From: Blasia pusilla
Taxonomy: Eukaryota > Marchantiophyta > Marchantiopsida > Blasiales
Length of the DNA stretch: 64,000 bases
NCBI GenBank assembly: GCA_050084515.1
Contig: CM114273.1
Span: forward strand, 19,468,001-19,532,000
Direction of reading: 5' to 3'
In this document: one piece after another, positions 21,101 through 33,525 of the stretch
Numbering within the stretch: position 1 is the stretch's first letter
Layout: every line of letters begins with the position of its first letter
Notes under the pieces: model-generated
Database searches by the model: none
Told to the model about the DNA's origin: nothing
The model's input: the letters and a program-made list of their open reading frames with translations, nothing else
Translations under genes and position numbers: made by a program

Positions 21101-24100
21101 AAAGAGTGAGTGACAGATTCTTGGATGTGGCTACACTAGGTTCCTGCTGGGTCTGCTGGTGCTGTCTCATCTATGCTAACTCCTGAAGAGGCAAAGGCCA
21201 AAGCACAGGAATTGAGGTAAGAAATCTGGAAAGGTACTGTCCACTGTGTTGTGACCTCAGATCTTTCTCCTGATTTAGACGGAAAGAAGAGGCACTGGTT
21301 TTGAATTCCAATGACAGTTGAAGGAGTGCATGTTTTGTTAAGAATCTAGAGAGTTGAGGGACCAAGACTGTTCAGACAAAGGAAGTTGCGGCCTTCTCAG
21401 TTCCCAACCCTTCTAACTCAACAGGGTATTGCCTTGCCACTTTTAGGCGTGATTCCTGCAAGATATCACCCACTCAACCTCCCAGCACATAAGACGCACT
21501 AAGAGCACTCCAGCTAATCTTGGGACAAGTAGTTGCAGCCCAAGCTACATCAAGGTCATACACAGGGGACACAGGTTGAAAACGAGTTGACGGGCAAGAA
21601 CATTCAGTACCTTACTGTTGAAGCACACTGGTGTAAAGTGAGTGCTTCACAATGGGGCAGAGTCGGACCAGCACAACAGGACCATAAACTGGGGATATCT
21701 AGCTTACAGGCTTGGAGGAGAAAGGGACTGCCAAAGGCTGCGTAGCTAGATGGAGGCTACCCTAAAAAATGATCTCTGAGATATCTCTAGGAAAGGAGGC
21801 TGATCAACTTATTCCCCTTAACAGTTATTTTTAAATTTAGAGGAGACTTTAGTCATAACTACCTACTGACACCTATCTTCCCCACTTTACTGGGTCAGGG
21901 CAGGACCAACTGTGGTCCATACTTATTCAACATAGTTCCTGCCTGATTTCCTTACACAATGCATTCTCAACATGTTCTAGATGGAAAAACAAGCAAACAT
22001 GGATAATGATGATCTCTTTTGTGCTGGTGAAATGTTGTAAACCTTCAGATGTAGTTCTAGAGCAGACTTTCGATGAGGTTAAAGCTTGACCCCCATGACA
22101 TACTAATCACGGCTTGTGCTTTTGATTGTGAAGTACAGTCTTCCTCATGTCACGTGCATTATCATGGTTTGACTGTTATCTTGTACTTCTTCAGGGAACG
22201 GGCAAGGAAGAAAAAAGAGGAGGAAGAGAAGAGAATGGAGAGGGAACGTGAGAAGGTATCTAACATTTCCTCTTGGAACTTCTCCTCAATAGTACTGTTG
22301 AGGTTGAGTGATATTTTGCCTATGTACAGCCAATTGGAGTTGAAAGTTTCATTCACTTTGTTGTGCTCATTTTGACAGGAGCGCATTCGTGTAGGTAGAG
22401 AGATGCAAGAAGCCCGCCGCATTGAGGAAGAGCAGGAGCGGAAAAGGTACTAGAGTTTTTCTTTTTTTACTGTTGGGGTGGTGCCACATGCAGCCATTTG
22501 TTCACTAGATTTATGCCTACAGCATATTTCTATGCTTACAGCATAAATCTAGTGTTATGGGATTTCACAGGATAGGCAGTATGATTACTGGGTGATGTTT
22601 GAAATTGCTTTTTGCAGAATAATGATTCTTAGGAAAGCTGAAAAAGATGAGGAGAAGCGAGCTCGAGAAAAGATACGACAGAAGCTCGAGGAGGATAAGG
22701 TATTGTATTATTTTCCAGTTTTGTGGATGATGTATAATGGTTATGGTCAAATACATGTGAGATTTGAAGTTTACCACTATGCAAGTCTGAGCAAGAGCTA
22801 AGAACTCTTAGGGGAGCGAAGAGATATTGATTATTTTTTTTAATCTGGGTATGGAACTCCAATTCTCGGTTGAGACATGAAAAGTCATAACATGTATAAG
22901 CTTTCATACTCAGAAGCAAACTAGCCAGCTCTCCCCGGAATGAGGACCCAGAGAAATTCTTGTTAGTTAAAATTCTTGTGTTCCACCATTCTATTGCATG
23001 GTGGAACATCATGTCGAAAAGATTAAGACTATTATCTTGTCATATTTATGTGCAGATCCTTCCATCTGGAATCTTGTGGTTCTGTTCTGCTGATGTTGAT
23101 TGTTAAGGTGTACAAAGGCTATGCTTGGGATCCCCTAGTTGAAGAAATGGCTGTAGTAGTAGATCCCACATCAAGTGGGACAAGTGGCAACGAAAGGACG
23201 CGATTTTCTCCTTACAAGCTAATGGTTCCAAAGGTTGAACTTTAGGGACCACTCTCTGATGAGAAGACCAAGCTACTTCAACTTGGTTCTTACTGGAGAT
23301 GAAAACATGTACACTCAGGGCTGGGCCCTGGAAGAGAATTAAGTAGTCAACTGATCGGACTGATTTTCCCTGGACATGAGAGAGTAGGAGCTTGGCAATC
23401 CTCATGTCTGTGGAACTGAAGTAAATCTATTGAAGTTCCCAAATTTACGGTGGAGATCCAGAAAGGGCATAGTTTAGGGAGATAGAAAAGAGCTGGCTAC
23501 ACCAGGGAAGGAGAAATTACTTACTGTTTGTATATCTGTGTAGGCAGAGCGGCGACGGAAGTTAGGTCTACAGCCAGAACCTTCCCAACCGGCTATTTCT
23601 GCAACACCACCTGTGGAGGAGAAGAAGAAGGTTGACTGTGGCAAGACATCACGTCTGAATTAGCTAAGGAATCACAGTAGAGAAATTTTACGGTGTGATC
23701 CACTTTAAAACAACATGTAGGAGGGTGCCCAATTTGAGAAGCGATGCATGCTAACTTTGGACATTTTGGTGCAGAGCTTTGTGCCTTTAAGACCTGCAAG
23801 CAAAGCGGATGAAATACGTGATTGTTTGCGAGGCATTAAGCAGGCTCACAAGGTCAGTAAGAATCAAGGTCAATAGTTTCTTGTACTTGAGTCCTTTCTG
23901 ATCCGTTAGTTGCTTCCTGGATTTGTTATTCTTGGTGGTGGTCCGTCTCATGTTGTCATAGGTGTTCGCATTCTCTCTCATGCCAAGCACTGCTATTATC
24001 TTATCCATGGAGGAAAAGTGCTTAGCAATACAAAACATTGAGTAGTGTGTTGAATTGAGCCTTTGGTTGGGAATTCTTACAATTTTCATGGAGGGAAAGT

Positions 24101-24996
24101 GTGGAAGTGTGGAAGAGGACTTAGAAAGGACCCCCTTGGAAATGAAACCAGAAGGTGCATTTTCGAACATGTTTATTAAATTCAATGCTGGTTTGTAGAA
24201 ATCTATTTCATGCCATGGGATTGATTTGAGCTGGCCTAATTAGGGTCTGCTAAGTTAGAGGAATTAAATGCTATGAGTGATGAGTGTCCGCTCAAAGCTT
24301 CTGATGGTTGTGGAATTCCAGGATGAAGATGCAAAAGTCAAGAAGGCGTTTCAAACGCTGCTCACCTATATTGGCAATGTTGCACGAGCTCCAAATGAAG
24401 AGAAATTTCGAAAGATTCGTCTTACAAATGCTACGTTCCAGGTTGGCTTTCAGGAAACTTGTGGATAATCCTGCGATTTTCTGTCAAAAGTAGCAGGAAA
24501 TTTCTCTTAAAATTTACTAGTTTTCGAAATTTCTTGTTGGAGATGGCATTTCCCATTTATTAGTATGCAACTAAGGAACTGTTCGGCTGTGGGTAGTGTT
24601 CACCTCTGCTCTGTGTGAGTGTGAGTGTGAGTGGTGTGCAATGGTAGTTGGAACATGTACTACAATTCATTTCTGGCTCTGGGAATGGTTTCTAGTTGAC
24701 CGCTGTGGAGGCATCCTATTCCATTCCATCAAATCCCAGGGTAGTTGAGTATAGCTTATGTTCATATTGCTGAAGTGTGCTCACATACTCACACATCTAA
24801 TAAAGTGAAGTACACTGTGCAGGAGAGAGTTGGAAGTGTTGGAGGTGTAAGGTTTCTAGAGCTCTGCGGATTTGAAAAAGATGCAGCTGGAGAGTTCCTC
24901 AGTGTGACACAGGAGAAAGTTGATGTAGTCCTTCTTAACACAGCGGGTGAAGAGCTCAACTCAGCAATAGTGAACCCTTTCTTTGGGGTTCTCTAA
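18198..24996 (+). CDS. C2H2 zinc finger, UBA and PUB (PUG) domain protein, 14 exons, 419 aa
   Basis: Exons: 18198-18314, 19675-19725, 20053-20209, 20364-20378, 20495-20590, 20909-20985, 21140-21216, 22195-22255, 22379-22446, 22618-22699, 23544-23630, 23775-23852, 24322-24441, 24823-24996. They join in frame to 1260 nt including TAA, and all introns are GT-AG. Two C2H2 fingers sit at C8/C11/H24/H30 and C45/C48/H61/H67. A UBA domain (about 118-158, [17 protein letters not shown]) should bind ubiquitin. A charged helical region (about 190-275, [18 protein letters not shown]) follows. The C-terminal PUB domain (about 315-405, [20 protein letters not shown]) should dock on the p97/CDC48 tail. It is collinear with the Arabidopsis UBA/TS-N protein family of At1g04850 type and of near-equal length. 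The likely role is a ubiquitin-CDC48 adaptor; that function is inferred from the domains. The 15-nt exon 4 is the least certain part. Confidence 0.93.
22503..22554. repeat. Intronic inverted repeat (14-bp perfect outer arms)
   Basis: CACTAGATTTATGC (22503-22516) pairs perfectly with GCATAAATCTAGTG (22541-22554). An inner 6-bp stem, AGCATA/TATGCT, continues it. It lies in the intron after the exon ending at 22446 of the UBA-PUB gene. It may be a tiny MITE or a structural element; no more can be said. Confidence 0.8.
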
Positions 24997-25409
24997 CTTT
25001 ATTGACGTCAAATTTTGTAAATGTGTTGTAGGCTTCTAGATAAGCCTTTTCCACACCATTCAATACATTGCAGTTAGATTGGTAAATGGTTTAGATTGTA
25101 GCTCAGCGATTTTTGGAACTACTTATCTCGAACGGTGGTGTTCCCTTACTAGGACGTGGGCCATATGTGGGGTTCAATTTACCTCAACATCTTCTATCAA
25201 CGCATTAGTCCAGCACTTATTACTCAAAATGTTTCTATTACCCACTACTTGATGAGTTAGTGCTCGTTCCCAGTACCGTCCACAGGAGCAAGAGAAGAAA
25301 TCCTTCTTCCAAAATATTGGGAGAATGTTCACAGCAATATTGCACTGTGGAAGACACACAAATTCCAAGTCTCTCTCGACTGCATATCCTGAACCTGCGG
25401 AAATAAAGA

Positions 25410-25880
25410 GTGATTTGGAGAACCCTCACTTGGGAACCTAGCTCAAGTTTTTAATGGGGGTGGTCCCCTTCAACCACAATAGACGAGAATGGGAACACAA
25501 CTAGAGCTTTGATGATGGGGATTGAACCTTCATAGGCCGCCCTCTCACTTTTTCAAAATTAACCGCACGAACAGCCACAGCCTGTGCGGACATTGCTAAG
25601 CTGATAAAATCAGGACTGCCCATCACTTTCGGTATTTTAGATTCACCACCGAAAGGTGCTGCAATGGTAGGTAATGTGTCTTGGGAATTCCAATCAGGTG
25701 ACGTAGATAGTACTTTATCCTAATTGCTACTTGGAAGATCAGCATCAACCACGTGGTCAGTACTGCCACCATATATGAAAGATTCTTCTCCTCTTCCTTT
25801 CATGTATAAATGCTCTGTATTCTCACACTACGGCGAGGGCTTCCTTTCTGCACCCATCCCAATCTCTAGCGGTGACCAAT
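25410..25880 (+). mobile_element. LINE 3'-end fragment, degenerate
   Basis: This stretch follows the end of the larger LINE at about 62575-63030 block by block. Shared pieces are CTTGGGAACC plus GCTCAAGTT, TGGTCCCCTTCAACCA or ATCCCCTTGAACCA, ATGGGAACACAACTA, GATGGGGA, GACATTGCTAAG, TTCCAATCAGGT or TCCCAATCAGGT, and CACCCATCCCA. It holds no intact frame and no RT. A 5'-truncated LINE insertion just downstream of the UBA-PUB gene explains it best. Confidence 0.7.
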
Positions 25881-26894
25881 TCGTGGAAAGAAGGTTTCCA
25901 TTATGAGGCCCTCGGTTGGCTTATATAGAGCAAACTACCAAAAGATGGGACAACTTTATGATGAGAGACTTCAATGAGATGATGGCCAGCCTTCAGTCTT
26001 CAAGCTATCCACCAACACCAGTTTGGAAATGCATAACGGGTTTGTAATTTACTCTTTCAATTGGTCTTTCGAAAGAATTCTGTACAGCCCTTTGTAAAGA
26101 ACTTTGTAACGAGGTTACATTGTTGGAACTGTTTTCAATCTACTGTATATTCACGAAAACATTTTTTTGTGTGGCCGAACAGGGATAGGCACATCTACTA
26201 CACTAACGACACTAAAACTCCCAACTAAGGACCACCTAAGTGGCTAAGTTACCCCAACCCCTCCCCTAAAATTCAATTCAACACATCGCATAAGAAAAGG
26301 TTTTCTTGGGGACTGGGGAAATCAACTCTCCAAACTGAAAACAAACTGATCTTATCTTGTGATAGTCAAATAAATCATACTCCTAAAAGCAAAAGAATGC
26401 AAAAGAGTAAAGATTATTATTGGAGGTGATATAGAGTACTCACTTATATCATTCAAAATACAATTGTCTGCGGGGGTTTGATCAAGAAAAAATAATCTTC
26501 AACTTTCAATAGATAAAGTGAGGAATTTGAAGTGGAAACCTCATTTTCAAGAATCTTTAGGAATTCATTAATCTTACTTGACTGACTTGGACGGCTTGTC
26601 AAAATTCATAAAAATCCTTCTTCAATTTAGAGAAAAATAATTTAGTTCAAAAGGTTGGATCATGTTGTAAACCCAATAACCAACATAGAACGTCATAAGT
26701 CTAATGGATTCAAAGTAGGATGGAAACTCTTTGGAGTCCCAAGAACGTGGCATAAGTTGCAAACTATGAGACACACATGTCACCTCTTTTAGGATAGATC
26801 GGTGAGATATAGAAGAGCACCTTCGCGAGTAGTGGAGGATAGGCTCAGGACGTCGAGGATGACTTGCTGAGGCCCCGGGAAACGTGAGAGAGTA
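25881..26894. other. Intergenic, no gene seen
   Basis: AT-rich DNA with short frames only and no domain or repeat recognised. Confidence 0.5.
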
Positions 26895-27285
26895 GGTTTC
26901 CCCTTCGTTTGGGTTCATTTGGAGTCATATTGAAGAATTTACTATTTTAGGTAAGTACCATTTTGAGTCGACATCTATTTTGGGAAGTGCCCCTTGACCT
27001 CCCACATCAGGTCAAGAGCCAAGGAGGTGACTTGGGAGCATAAGTTACCATAGAGAGAACTTGGGAGAGGAGAGGGGTATACCTCAAGGAGAGAGGGCTT
27101 GAGAGTTCATTCTATCTTTGTTGAACCTCTTGGCACAAGGCAACGGAGCTATGGTCCCTTGCCTTGTGAGTGTAACCCAAGCCTCTCATTAGGAGAGTGG
27201 GTTTGGTTTGACATTGAGAGAGACATGTGACAGTGCACACATGTGAGAGCTATGGTGTTGTGAGAGAGATTTCGCCTTATTTCAC
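26895..27285. repeat. ~400-bp dispersed repeat, copy B
   Basis: From AGGTTTCCCCTTCG to GAGATTTCGCCTTATTT this segment matches 42137-42535 closely along its full length, for example TTTACTATTTTAGGTAAGTACC and GGTCAAGAGCCAAGGAGGTG. Similarity stops sharply at both ends, as expected for an inserted unit. No protein is encoded. It may be a solo LTR or other terminal repeat of an element not otherwise present here. Confidence 0.85.
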
Positions 27286-28897
27286 AAAGAGAGAATGACA
27301 GGGTGAAAGAGCTTCATGGGGGGGCTCGTTGGTTGCTCGATGTTTGGTGCAGGTTAGGGACCGTCTTCCTCGCTTCATGGCTCATAGGAGTGCTCACGGG
27401 AGCAAGAGCCGCGCTATTTTGACGTTTGTATGCCGACTTTTCGTATGAGAGAGTGGCGCACGAAAGCACTTCCCAATTTTTGATAGGGATTGAGTATGGA
27501 GGCAGGTTGCTCCATTCCAGTTCTCTCAAGAGCACCATGTAGCTTGCTGATTTGTATTTTCAGAGGTCTTACATTTTTGTTGGGAGAAATCAGCGCGGAA
27601 GCGTTGCCAAAATTTATGTAGGAGAAGAGACGTTGGGATTTGCGACAATCACTGTCAATTTTCATTGGAAGCTCCGATTCAAAATATTTTTTGACGTCAT
27701 CGTAGATCAAGAAGTTGTGCAGGCTATGCAACAAGCGGTGCGAGATTTGGAGTGGGAGCAGAAAGTTATGGTCAATTTTGCACAACTGCCATTGTTAGGC
27801 AATTTTTAGGATAAAATTGTTCAAATCTAAACCACCCGCCCCGCCGGCGGCGGCTGTTGCCTTCAACAGTCCGTCGTCAAAAGTCAATCGTCACCGTCAA
27901 CGGTCCGCAGTCGCCGGTCCGCAGTCGCCGGTCCACTGTCACCTTCAACGGTCTATCGTCGCTGTCCGCCGTCAACCGTCGGTGTCGCCTATCGCCCCTC
28001 AGAGCCACGTTCGGCCGTTGTCCGCCGTTGGTTTCCATTGCCACTATTACAGAGTGGATGGTCTTCTATGATGATGGTTGATTCTCTAACTTGCGCCGCC
28101 ACCACAAACTTTGTTGTGGCCACCACCATCATCGCAATTTTGTCATCAACGAGTGATGACATGTGACCTCGGGTTATGGTGTTTGAGTTTTCATTTCATT
28201 CTGCTATGTTGTGATTGGTAGCCGCTTGACGACGATCCAGTACCGTGCTGTGACACCCGTAGCCGCAACGCGCTGTCGATTGCCGCACCGCACCATCTCG
28301 ATCGCGGAGCCGCTCCTTCACTATGGACCAGAGTGTGTGTATTGCTGATTGAGGAGGATATGCCGCGGGGTGCCGCATCCCATTATCGAGTGTCGTGCCG
28401 TTCTGTCTGTTTTGTGCCGCCAATGCCGCACCGTATCGATGGATCCGCACCGCATATTGAGGAGGTTTGAGCAGCGTCAGTACGAGAGGAGTACGACTTT
28501 CTGATACGAGGAGTTATCTTCACGACCAAGTTTGGGTCGAGATTTGCAGTTTCCGAGGAGCAACATCGACATTATTGTCAGGTTACCCTTTTTGGTCTCT
28601 TACCCTGCACGTGTGAGGGATGTCCGGGTATTGGGAAGTTATTTGGGATATTGGGTTTCGTGCTGATGTTGTGAGGATCGATGACGTATGGGTTGAGGGG
28701 ACATAGACCTGTGTGGGATGTCTAGAGTTGAGGATGGTTTGTCGATGAGACTATAGATCAGTTGATTTGCCGCACCACGCGGCTTGTTGCTTGTCGTGCG
28801 AATCCACATCATCATACAACATACATTGCTGACATACCATACTCACATACCTACATAACATAGACGAGAGCATCCACAAACACAAGTGTACCACAAT
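27286..28897. other. No recognised gene; CCGTC-rich stretch
   Basis: An 85-codon frame at 27552-27809 has no recognised motif. At about 27840-28000, short CCGTCAACGGTC-like words repeat (GGTCCGCAGTCGCC occurs twice), and at 28200-28460 GTGCCGCA-type words recur. This may be remnant transposon leader, but nothing identifies it. Confidence 0.4.
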
Positions 28898-29263
28898 TGA
28901 AATCCGTGAAAGACCTAATGTTATAAAACACGTATAGAATCACATACAATCGAGCCAAACCCACTCCACGATGGGAGAATCCAGGTCGAAGCTTACGAGA
29001 ACCACCATAGCCAAGAGCTCTACTCACTACCAAGGCTAACTCCCAACGCAACACGCTCAACTCAAAGAACTAACTGTTCTTTGAGTGCACTCCACACTAT
29101 ATCCTCCAACCTAAGAGCGGGCCCTAGTGGAAAAGTCACCCTCAACTGAGTAACCCCCAACCCTATGTATGAAACCGCATCTCTACCTAGACACTACGGC
29201 CCTACATAAGGTATGGCCTCTACTAGCACACTATACTCTACGACATAATCCGTATGGTCATGA
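28898..29263 (-). repeat. 3' LTR of copy 2
   Basis: It matches 37786-38151 along its length, and flanking sequence diverges outside. On the minus strand the repeat has TG...CA type ends if the boundary is set at TGACCATA...TTTCA. The integrase frame closes just before it. Confidence 0.88.
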
Positions 29264-29269
29264 TAGTTC

Positions 29270-30460
29270 TCATGCGAATCCATCCACATTTGGAAGATGA
29301 CATGGCGCACAATTATGCACATTGTCCTTCCAAACAACTCCATCACGACCCTCCAACATGAGAACTCCAGAAGCTAACAACTCGCGCACTCATAAAATAG
29401 TGCGGCTTGCCGTCACATCCAACGTTGTTGGTGGAGTCTGCTGCAAATAGACATAGTTCCCCACATGGAACCTACGAATCGATGGTTGATAACCTCCACC
29501 CCGAATGGTTGCATACCGCAACGTATCCTTGTGTTGAGCAATGGCAAGATTTTCAAAGGCTGTTGGCATAACTCTCTGAAAGAGCTCTGCCCGCTGAGAA
29601 CAAACTCTCATCCACATCTCTGGGTCATCAAGGTTCACCACCCCACTAGACTCCCGACAAATTGCTGCTGGCAAGTTTGGATCTCGGCCGTGTAACAGAA
29701 AATAAGGTGAGAAGGAAGCCAAGGATGCTTGGCGATTGAACCTATACCCCATGGCTAACCATCGCAACTGAATATCCCAATCTCCAAGATGCCCCTTCTG
29801 TAGGCCATACTTGCGCAATGCCCTCTTCACCGTCTGAACCACACGCTCAGCTAAACCATCCGCCTCTGGATGATCTCGAGACGTGGTCCGATGATCAATC
29901 AACGCCTTGTCACACAAGAACCTGAAACTCACCCTGAAACTCTATACCCTGGTCGGTCAGCACTTCATCTGGTGCACCAAAATGACTTAGCTTTCTATCA
30001 AGAAACGCATACGACGTTCCCTCACTTGCCTTATCAGGTAATGCCACCAACTCAATCCACTTCACCAACACATATCGATGATGTCGTACAGTCAACGGTA
30101 ACGGTCCCGCAAAGTCCACACTCCAACCGTAACCCAACCCCATAATAGGCAAGGGGTGTAACTGTGGTGTAGGGGCATTGAATTATGCCCTCACCCCGTC
30201 ACAAACCATACAACGTGACACCAACTGCTGCACCTGAGTATGCATGCCACGCCACCAATACTGACCAAGGAGTAAGCTATATGTACGCTTTACTCCAAAA
30301 TGTCCCAACTCCTCATGGGCATGTCGCACAATGCGCTCTCTCTGAGCCAAATGAGGCACTACTCGTACTCTACCATCCTCTTACACACGGAGAATATGTG
30401 TTCCCTCCAATTGATACCTCTTAGCACGTTGAAGAACATGGTCTCGCTCCTTGGCACTCA
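29270..30460 (-). pseudogene. Integrase of copy 2 (H2C2, catalytic core, C-terminal part)
   Basis: On the minus strand the zinc module HAHEELGHFG...CMVCD (H-x4-H, C-x2-C) comes first. The catalytic core follows, with WSVDFAGPLP (first Asp), VLTDQGIEF (second Asp) and HPEADGLAERVVQT (Glu), so the D-D-E triad is kept. The C-terminal part reads NCAPCHLPNVDG in broken frames shortly before the LTR. Stops occur near 30390 and 30180 and frames shift near 29930. Its job in an intact element is insertion of cDNA into the chromosome. Confidence 0.85.
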
Positions 30461-32197
30461 CTATGCCTGGCACCCTACTGGTCCGTAGAACTCCAACACC
30501 AACGCATCATCATGAATATCACGCTGATCCGTACCACCATCTCCAACCTTAGGATCTGAAGGTTGGCCATCTACCCTCTCACTAGAGTAAGATGTCATGT
30601 GGTCCTCCATACTAGAGTCCACCCCTAACCAACATAAAAAGGCAGATGCACGCCAACTTGGCACCATCTCCTGATCAACCTCGCCATGCCATCTAGCCCC
30701 TGTTGCATCCTTTTGGCTAGTACATGGGTTCCTACTCAACCCATTAGCATCAAGGTTGGCAATTCCAGGTCTATGTACCACCTGGAAGTCATACTCCTGT
30801 AAGATAAGAGCCCACCGTGCAAGCTTCCCTATAAGCTTGTCAAACTCCATCAACCACTTGAGCGGCTTGTGATCAGTAACAAGGGTAAATTGTGTGCCAA
30901 ACAAGTAACACCTAAAGTGTGCCACAGCCCACACTATTGCCAAGCACTCGCTCTCATATGAACTGTAGTGCGACTCTGTTGCATTATTCGAACGACTTGC
31001 ATAGGCAACCACAAACTCCATGTGCTCATCATCATGTTGTGTCAACACCGCTCTAAGTCCCAACCTACTCCAATTAGTGTGTAACTGAAATGGGCGCCCT
31101 CTGATAGGTCTCCTCAAGATAGGCGCCGTCACCAACTGGGCCTTGAGCTCCACAAAAGCTCTCTCCTAATCATCTCCCCAGTGCCACTCCTGATCTGATT
31201 TCAGCAATTGGTTCAAAGGCTTTGCCATAGCACTAAATCCCTTCACATACCTCCGATAGTAGTTCGTCAATCCCATGAATGCCCGAACTCTACTCACATC
31301 TACCGGACGAGGAATAAGTGCAATAGCCTCCACCTTTGCTTGTTGAACTCCCAAACCACCTGGATAGATCACATGACCCAAGTACTCAACATCCTCATGG
31401 AAGAACTTACACTTTCTTGGATGCAAACGTAGACCATGAGCTTTCAACCGCTCAAACACAATCTGCAAATGTATCTGATGCTCCTCCACCGTGTTACTGA
31501 ACACCAAGATATCATCAATGTAACACCAGAAAAAATCCAACCCTGCTAGGATCCTGTCCATCACTCTCTGAAACTCGGCAGGTGCATTCTTCAACCCAAA
31601 GGATAAGAATTTCCACTGGTACAAACAATCCTTGCCATGAGAGTTGACACCCCAAAATGTTGTCTTGGCCTTGTCACTCTCTCGAATTAGAAACTTATGG
31701 TATCCTGCCCGAAGATCCAAAGTACTGAAAATCTTTTCCTATCCCACCACATCAAAGATCTCCTCAGGTGTAGGCATGGCATACCTATCGGCCTTGGTTT
31801 GCCGATTGATAGGACGGTAATCTTCACACATTCGCCTATCCGTGTAGTTGCCATGCATATCCTTTTTAGCAGGCATGACAGTGGTTGATGCATACTCTCC
31901 ATGCGACAACTCCACTAATCCAGCCTCCAAAAGGTCCAACGTCCTACTCTGAATGAGGTCCCTCTCCATATCACTATATTGGTAGGGACGACGGAAGATT
32001 GGCGAATCACTAGCCAAATCAATCCGTATACCGGGTCCAACCAAAGCACCCAACTCATTCATGCTAAAGGAAAAACAACTCCTATAAGCACATAGGAATT
32101 GTGTCAAGCGTCGTTTCTCACCTCCCCTAAGCTTGGGCCCAAGTAATGGCTCCCAAGTCTCCTCCACTGGCACACTAGAGGGAGAGGACGACGCCAT
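30461..32197 (-). pseudogene. Reverse transcriptase-RNase H of copy 2
   Basis: Three open stretches join end to end (32197-31739, 31720-31166, 31153-30461). Each gap is a single TAG where a Gln codon fits the context (GxEKIFSTLDLRAGYHK and DDxERAFVELK). The RT has DLRAGYHKF and LSFGLKNAPAEFQRVMD, and CYIDDILVFS is the YxDD active site. RNase H has HTNWSRLGLRAVLTQ, where TDxS would be usual, and ANLDANGLSRNP, where AD-LSR would be usual. In both places an Asp appears replaced by Asn, which should cripple RNase H. The domain order and motifs are clear Ty3/gypsy. Confidence 0.92.
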
Positions 32198-32429
32198 TGG
32201 CTGCTAGGCAACCCCCTCACAAGATGGTACACCCTTAGCTACACCATCATCTGAGCAAATAACTCCTCCACCAACATGAGCAACCAACTCCACATGCCCA
32301 GCCATTATATCCCATTTACTTCAAGGATGCAAAATACTATTCTCCTCGCCCCCAGCCGATGTCTCTACCGTCCCGGTAACCATCGAGCTCATCACAAGGG
32401 ATGGAAGACCCATAGACATAGTCCAAAGT

Positions 32430-33480
32430 CGACGCTCCTTGGCCATCCCAAGACTCAAAATCCATGTCAAAGAATTCAAGTCCATGGCCTGACCCAACGC
32501 ATGACGTCGTGAAGCCTCAGAAATGGAAGCAACCGATGTCACACCAGTATCAAATCCCATCGCACGCTCTCTCTCATCAGCGTTAGGCTCCACCAACTAT
32601 CGCACATGAGAATCCCATACAAGCGCGGAACCACCTTCCCTATAGGCATGTGACGAGGGAAAACTCACAAATATGGGTAGTGCCATCCTAGGCTGGCCCA
32701 CACGGTTCACCACTGCCATAGGTGACTGGTCAATAACCCTCACCACCTAAGAAAGTTGCCTAGTATCCAAGATACTATCCACAGTAAGGCAAGGATCCCG
32801 CTGCATTGCATCATATGCTCGACATAGAACCTCCCTAGGCAACAAGTTTGTCCACCACAAGCATGGACGATGTGCACGCGAGCCAACTCGCGCTGCATCC
32901 AACAACACCGCTGGTCCAATCCAAGACCGCACCTCATGAACACTCGCCATCATCTGGGTCCGAGTGTCACCCAACAATGGAACATTCTCCAAAATGTAAG
33001 CTGGAGCACGTGCGTCATGAACCTAAAAATGTCCTAACATCCGTAACATCTCCCAAAATAATCAAGACCGGGGTCGTGTAATCCCTCACCACGACCAGCA
33101 CGTGTATTAACATGACATGGCCATCCAGCAATCACCAAATCCACAGGACTAACCCTCTCAAGGTCCTGCGCCCCCAACAATGCAATGTGTGACGGCAAAG
33201 CATGCTGGTACCCACGAATAGCTGATGGCGGAAAAAACTCAGGATATCTCCGCATCAACTGACCGATATGTTGGGATGAGACTCTCTGGGCCGTCTCATC
33301 TCGCTCCACATACACGTATCTCCGCACAGGAATACCAGCCTGCAACACTGCAACCAAACCAGTCCTAATCCCACCAAAGAGATCTAACACACAAATGTCC
33401 TCCAGAGGACACTGTCATACAATGGGTGTAGTATCCAAAGGGGATAACCCAACTAGACCAGAAGTAGGAGTCCGCCGTGG
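32430..33480 (-). pseudogene. DNMT3-type cytosine-C5 methyltransferase domain of copy 2
   Basis: Motifs in order on the minus strand: I, VLDLFGGIRTGL (about 33395-33360); Glu of motif II in YVYVERDE; IV, DLVIAGWPCH (Cys at about 33115-33117); VI, AYILENVPLLGD (Glu-Asn-Val at 32978-32989); VIII-like, DAARVGSRAHRPCLWWTN (about 32868-32910); then ERERAMGFDTGVTS and SRRHALGQAMDLNSLTW (about 32560-32470), matching motifs IX/X. Motif order and the SRAHR segment fit DNMT3 and not DRM, CMT or MET1. The motif I glycines, the catalytic Cys and ENV survive, but Cys is followed by His where Gln or Asn is usual. A frameshift near 33060 and TAG stops near 33020 and 32600 break the frame. The intact enzyme would methylate cytosine in DNA, conceivably the element's own cDNA. 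Confidence 0.85.
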
Positions 33481-33525
33481 GGCGTCCTCTTCCTCGTGAG
33501 GTATAATAGCCTCACACCAAGCCTC

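Noticed and set aside
32430-33480. Reading the methyltransferase as a DRM-type (plant de novo) enzyme
   Set aside because: DRM enzymes have permuted motif order; here motif I comes first and motif X last, as in DNMT3.
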